Positions 61,762 through 64,000 of a stretch of DNA of 64,000 nucleotides are shown one piece after another (position 1 is the first letter of the stretch; each line of letters starts with the position of its first letter). Below the pieces are notes generated by a model. That model did no database searches and was not told the DNA's origin. It saw only the letters and a list, made by a program, of their open reading frames with translations. The position numbers and the translations under genes were made by a program. The DNA is taken from the NCBI GenBank assembly GCA_046303515.1, contig JBKCGI010000088.1:1-64000 (forward strand), given 5' to 3'. The stretch comes from M2408 sp046303515. Lineage in GTDB: Bacteria; Bacteroidota; Bacteroidia; Flavobacteriales_D; Crocinitomicaceae.

Positions 61762-64000
61762 CTAGTGTGAAACAACAAGTTTGCTGTTAAATTTCATTTC
61801 GCCCTCTTTTAATAGACTTACATGATAAACACCACTTTCCAAGATTGATACATCAACCGAAGTTAGTTGGGATTTTAAGTTCGTTTTGATTACGATTTTT
61901 CCTGCAATGTCCATAACAATTAATTCATAACCAACTTCATTCGTTTGAATTTGAAAGTCAGAACTGGCAGGATTTGGGTAAATCAAAACCTCGTTTACTT
62001 GATTTATACTAAGCGCCTTTAAGTTATTAAATGTGAAGCAATCAGATGTTTTTGTACAAGAATTTAAAGTAAGTTCTACTGCATATTCTCCATTTTGTTC
62101 CGGAACAAATGTTTGACTAGTTTCTCCAGAAATTGGTAAATTAGTAGTACAATCAATCCATTGATATGTTGCTCCAGCTTGAGCTACTGTTAATACTGAA
62201 TCTTCCTGAGTTACACTTGCATTGATTGAATTGATAGTTAAGTTCAAAGTAATGGTTGAATCACAGCCTGTCGAATTTGCTAAAATTTGCGTATATGTTC
62301 CAGATAAAGTATAGACTTCACCATTCAACTCAAACGAGTCACATGCAGTTTCACTTAAATTGTTTGAACTAGAATTGTTGATGGTTAAATTCAATGTTAT
62401 CGTACTGTCACAACCCGCAGAATTTGGAATAATTTGAGTGTAAACACCAGTAGTGGTATATGTTTCAGAACCTAAGGTATAAGATTCACAAGCCGTTTCT
62501 GTGAGTATTGAGCTACTTGGAGTGTTAATTGTTAATTCTAAATTTGCTGTGCTGTCACATCCTGAAACACTCGTAAACGTTTCCGAATAGGAACCTGAAC
62601 TAGTGTATATTTGCCCGTTCCACTGAAATTCTGAACAAGCAGAAACCACTTCTGTGGTATGCTGAGTTGTATTAATTACCAATCCCAAAGTGAGTAAACT
62701 GTCACACCCAATGGAGTTTGTCAAAGTTTGAGTATAAGTGCCGCCTACTGTATAGGTTTCTCCATTTAAAACAAACGAATCACAGGCAGTTGCTTGGATG
62801 GTGTTTGTCGAAATCGGATTTATAGTCAAATTTAGGGTAATTGTGCTATCACATCCCACTGTATTTGAAATTGTTTGAGTATAAACTCCGGAAGCGTTGT
62901 AGATTTCACCATTCAGTTCAAAAGATCCACACGCTGTTTCAATTAAAGTTGCGCTTGTAGCTTGCTTGATGGTCAAGTTTAAAGTTAATGTGCTGTCACA
63001 ACCAGCTCCACTTTGCAATACTTGGGTATATGTTCCTGAACTTGTAAAAGTCTCGCCATTTAAAGTAAACGAGTTACAGGCACTTTCCGTTAAACTTGAA
63101 CTCGTGCTTGGGTTTATTGTTAAATTTAAGGTAAGTGTACTATCACAACCAGCTATATTCGTAAGGTTTTGAATGTAGGTTCCCGAACTTGTGTAAACTT
63201 CTCCGTTTAAATTGTATGCATCACAAGCTGTAAGTGACAATTGACTAGTTGTTGCCTGATTTACAGTTAGATTTAAGGTGATAATACTGTCACAACCGAA
63301 CACACTTGTTAAGGTTTGAGTGTAAGTTCCTGACGTAGTGTAAGTTTCTCCATTTAAATTATAAGAGCCACAAGCGGTTTCGTTCAAAGTTGAAGTTGAG
63401 AAATTACTTATAGTTAAATTTAAGGTCAAGGTTGAATCACATCCACCATTTGTTGTTAAGTTTTGAACGAATGTTCCTGACGCAGTATATGTTTGTCCAT
63501 TTAAGGTATAACTCAAACATGCCGTTTCAGTCACGATAGAACTTGCTGGGTGATTAATGGTTAAATTTAAAGTAATTGTGCTGTCACATCCAACATTATT
63601 TGTTAAAATTTGTGTGTAAACTCCAGAAGAAGTATAAGTCTGAGTATTTAGTGTGTAAGAATCACATGCCATTTCAGAAAGGAAACTAGTTGTTGGATTT
63701 AAGATGGTTAATTCTAAAGTTACAATACTATCGCATCCAGCTGTGGTGGTAAAAGTTTCGATGTATGTGCCACTTGACGTTAAAATGTTTCCATTGAAAT
63801 TGTAATTTCCACATGTTGTTACTGCACTTGATTCTTGAAAACTTGGATTTACATTTATTGCAAATTCAGTTCTTGATGAATAACATCCATTATTTTCAAC
63901 GCTTGCAAAATAACTTGTATTGTTCGATAATGTAGCAGTTGTAAAGCTTGAACTTGTTGCGGTAGCAAAAGGGATAAATTCATCTGTATACCAATAAATT
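61762..64000 (-). CDS. Cys-paired repeat adhesin with type A T9SS sorting domain, C-terminal part
   Basis: The frame stays open past the right edge, so about 745 residues of the C-terminus are visible; the ATG-like codon at 63672 is internal. The N-terminal visible part is an Ig-like stretch (TSYFASVENNGCYSSRTEF). Eleven repeats follow, with a period near 49 residues (for example TACDSFELNGE.YT.SGTYTQ.L.N..GCDSTITLNLTIN), each with two cysteines, a pair that could form a disulfide. The end is SxxxQEDSVLTVAQAGATYQWIDC and a Por secretion tail (VLIYPNPASSDFQIQ ... SGVYHVSLLKEG). Surface exposure is predicted. Confidence 0.88.
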   Translation of the reverse strand, partial: IYWYTDEFIPFATATSSSFTTATLSNNTSYFASVENNGCYSSRTEFAINVNPSFQESSAVTTCGNYNFNGNILTSSGTYIETFTTTAGCDSIVTLELTILNPTTSFLSEMACDSYTLNTQTYTSSGVYTQILTNNVGCDSTITLNLTINHPASSIVTETACLSYTLNGQTYTASGTFVQNLTTNGGCDSTLTLNLTISNFSTSTLNETACGSYNLNGETYTTSGTYTQTLTSVFGCDSIITLNLTVNQATTSQLSLTACDAYNLNGEVYTSSGTYIQNLTNIAGCDSTLTLNLTINPSTSSSLTESACNSFTLNGETFTSSGTYTQVLQSGAGCDSTLTLNLTIKQATSATLIETACGSFELNGEIYNASGVYTQTISNTVGCDSTITLNLTINPISTNTIQATACDSFVLNGETYTVGGTYTQTLTNSIGCDSLLTLGLVINTTQHTTEVVSACSEFQWNGQIYTSSGSYSETFTSVSGCDSTANLELTINTPSSSILTETACESYTLGSETYTTTGVYTQIIPNSAGCDSTITLNLTINNSSSNNLSETACDSFELNGEVYTLSGTYTQILANSTGCDSTITLNLTINSINASVTQEDSVLTVAQAGATYQWIDCTTNLPISGETSQTFVPEQNGEYAVELTLNSCTKTSDCFTFNNLKALSINQVNEVLIYPNPASSDFQIQTNEVGYELIVMDIAGKIVIKTNLKSQLTSVDVSILESGVYHVSLLKEGEMKFNSKLVVSH
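62230..63825 (-). repeat. Eleven coding repeats, about 147 bp each
   Basis: Tandem units with an (E/T)AC(D/G/E)S(Y/F)xLNGExYT start and GCDSTITLNLTIN end, each about 49 codons. The ends are approximate. Diverged enough to suggest an old array. Confidence 0.85.

Noticed and set aside
63670..63672. ATG-like start for the right-hand adhesin
   Set aside because: The frame stays open to the right edge, and a further repeat and an Ig-like stretch continue upstream, so the gene starts outside the window.

Overview
Low-GC chromosome segment of a Bacteroidota bacterium, most likely Flavobacteriales. The evidence is many type IX secretion (T9SS) genes and substrates (PorT, PorV-like and PorP/SprF proteins, type A and type B sorting domains), TAnnTTTG-type -7 promoter boxes, weak Shine-Dalgarno sites, several TTG/GTG starts and menaquinone methylation. 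Assignment to a family such as Crocinitomicaceae would be a guess. I saw no rRNA, tRNA, CRISPR array or transposase gene.

Layout. 1-4510: end of a DUF4271 membrane protein, hemD, a class A penicillin-binding protein and a lone CoA-transferase alpha subunit. 4529-24819: surface-protein region with a 1847-aa Ig/FN3 adhesin on the minus strand, a 1919-aa beta-helix/82-aa-repeat adhesin followed by its PorP/SprF and OmpA-like partners, a TPR plus membrane LytTR pair, and a second beta-helix protein with a different sorting domain. 24850-32954: complete isoleucine/valine operon ilvE-orf54-ilvD-ilvB-ilvN-ilvC-ilvA. Before it lies a 16-codon Ile/Val-rich leader peptide (MQVVNIHIIISIITIW) and a terminator with a competing antiterminator, the layout of a ribosome-mediated attenuator. 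A 118-nt hairpin separates ilvD from ilvB.

33068-36706 (minus): three-gene unit (Nudix hydrolase, PLD nuclease-SF2 helicase-DUF3427, 89-aa protein), a candidate defence module. 36891-45112: CstB-like persulfide dioxygenase/sulfurtransferase, ArsC-like reductase, TonB-dependent receptor, small T9SS substrate, orphan histidine kinase, unknown exported protein, aminotransferase. 45201-51714: four-helix-bundle (IVS-type) gene between inverted repeats, heptose-phosphate kinase, menaquinone methyltransferase, two tandem porT genes, DUF4293 protein, asnS, and a HEPN/MNT pair. 51740-57848: PorV-like protein, a DUF4143 ATPase and a Fic protein, each ending in a predicted winged helix and each preceded by periodic operator-like repeats, plus a secreted serine hydrolase. 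The Fic gene lies between two identical 86-bp direct repeats. 58054-61707: rpoN, a PAP2-like membrane protein, an M48 lipoprotein protease and a cyclase-family hydrolase. 61762-64000: C-terminal part of a Cys-rich repeat adhesin running off the right edge.

The strongest non-coding signals are the ilv attenuator, the Fic operator array and duplication, and two diverged copies of a structured intergenic element (32996-33065 and 57872-57991).
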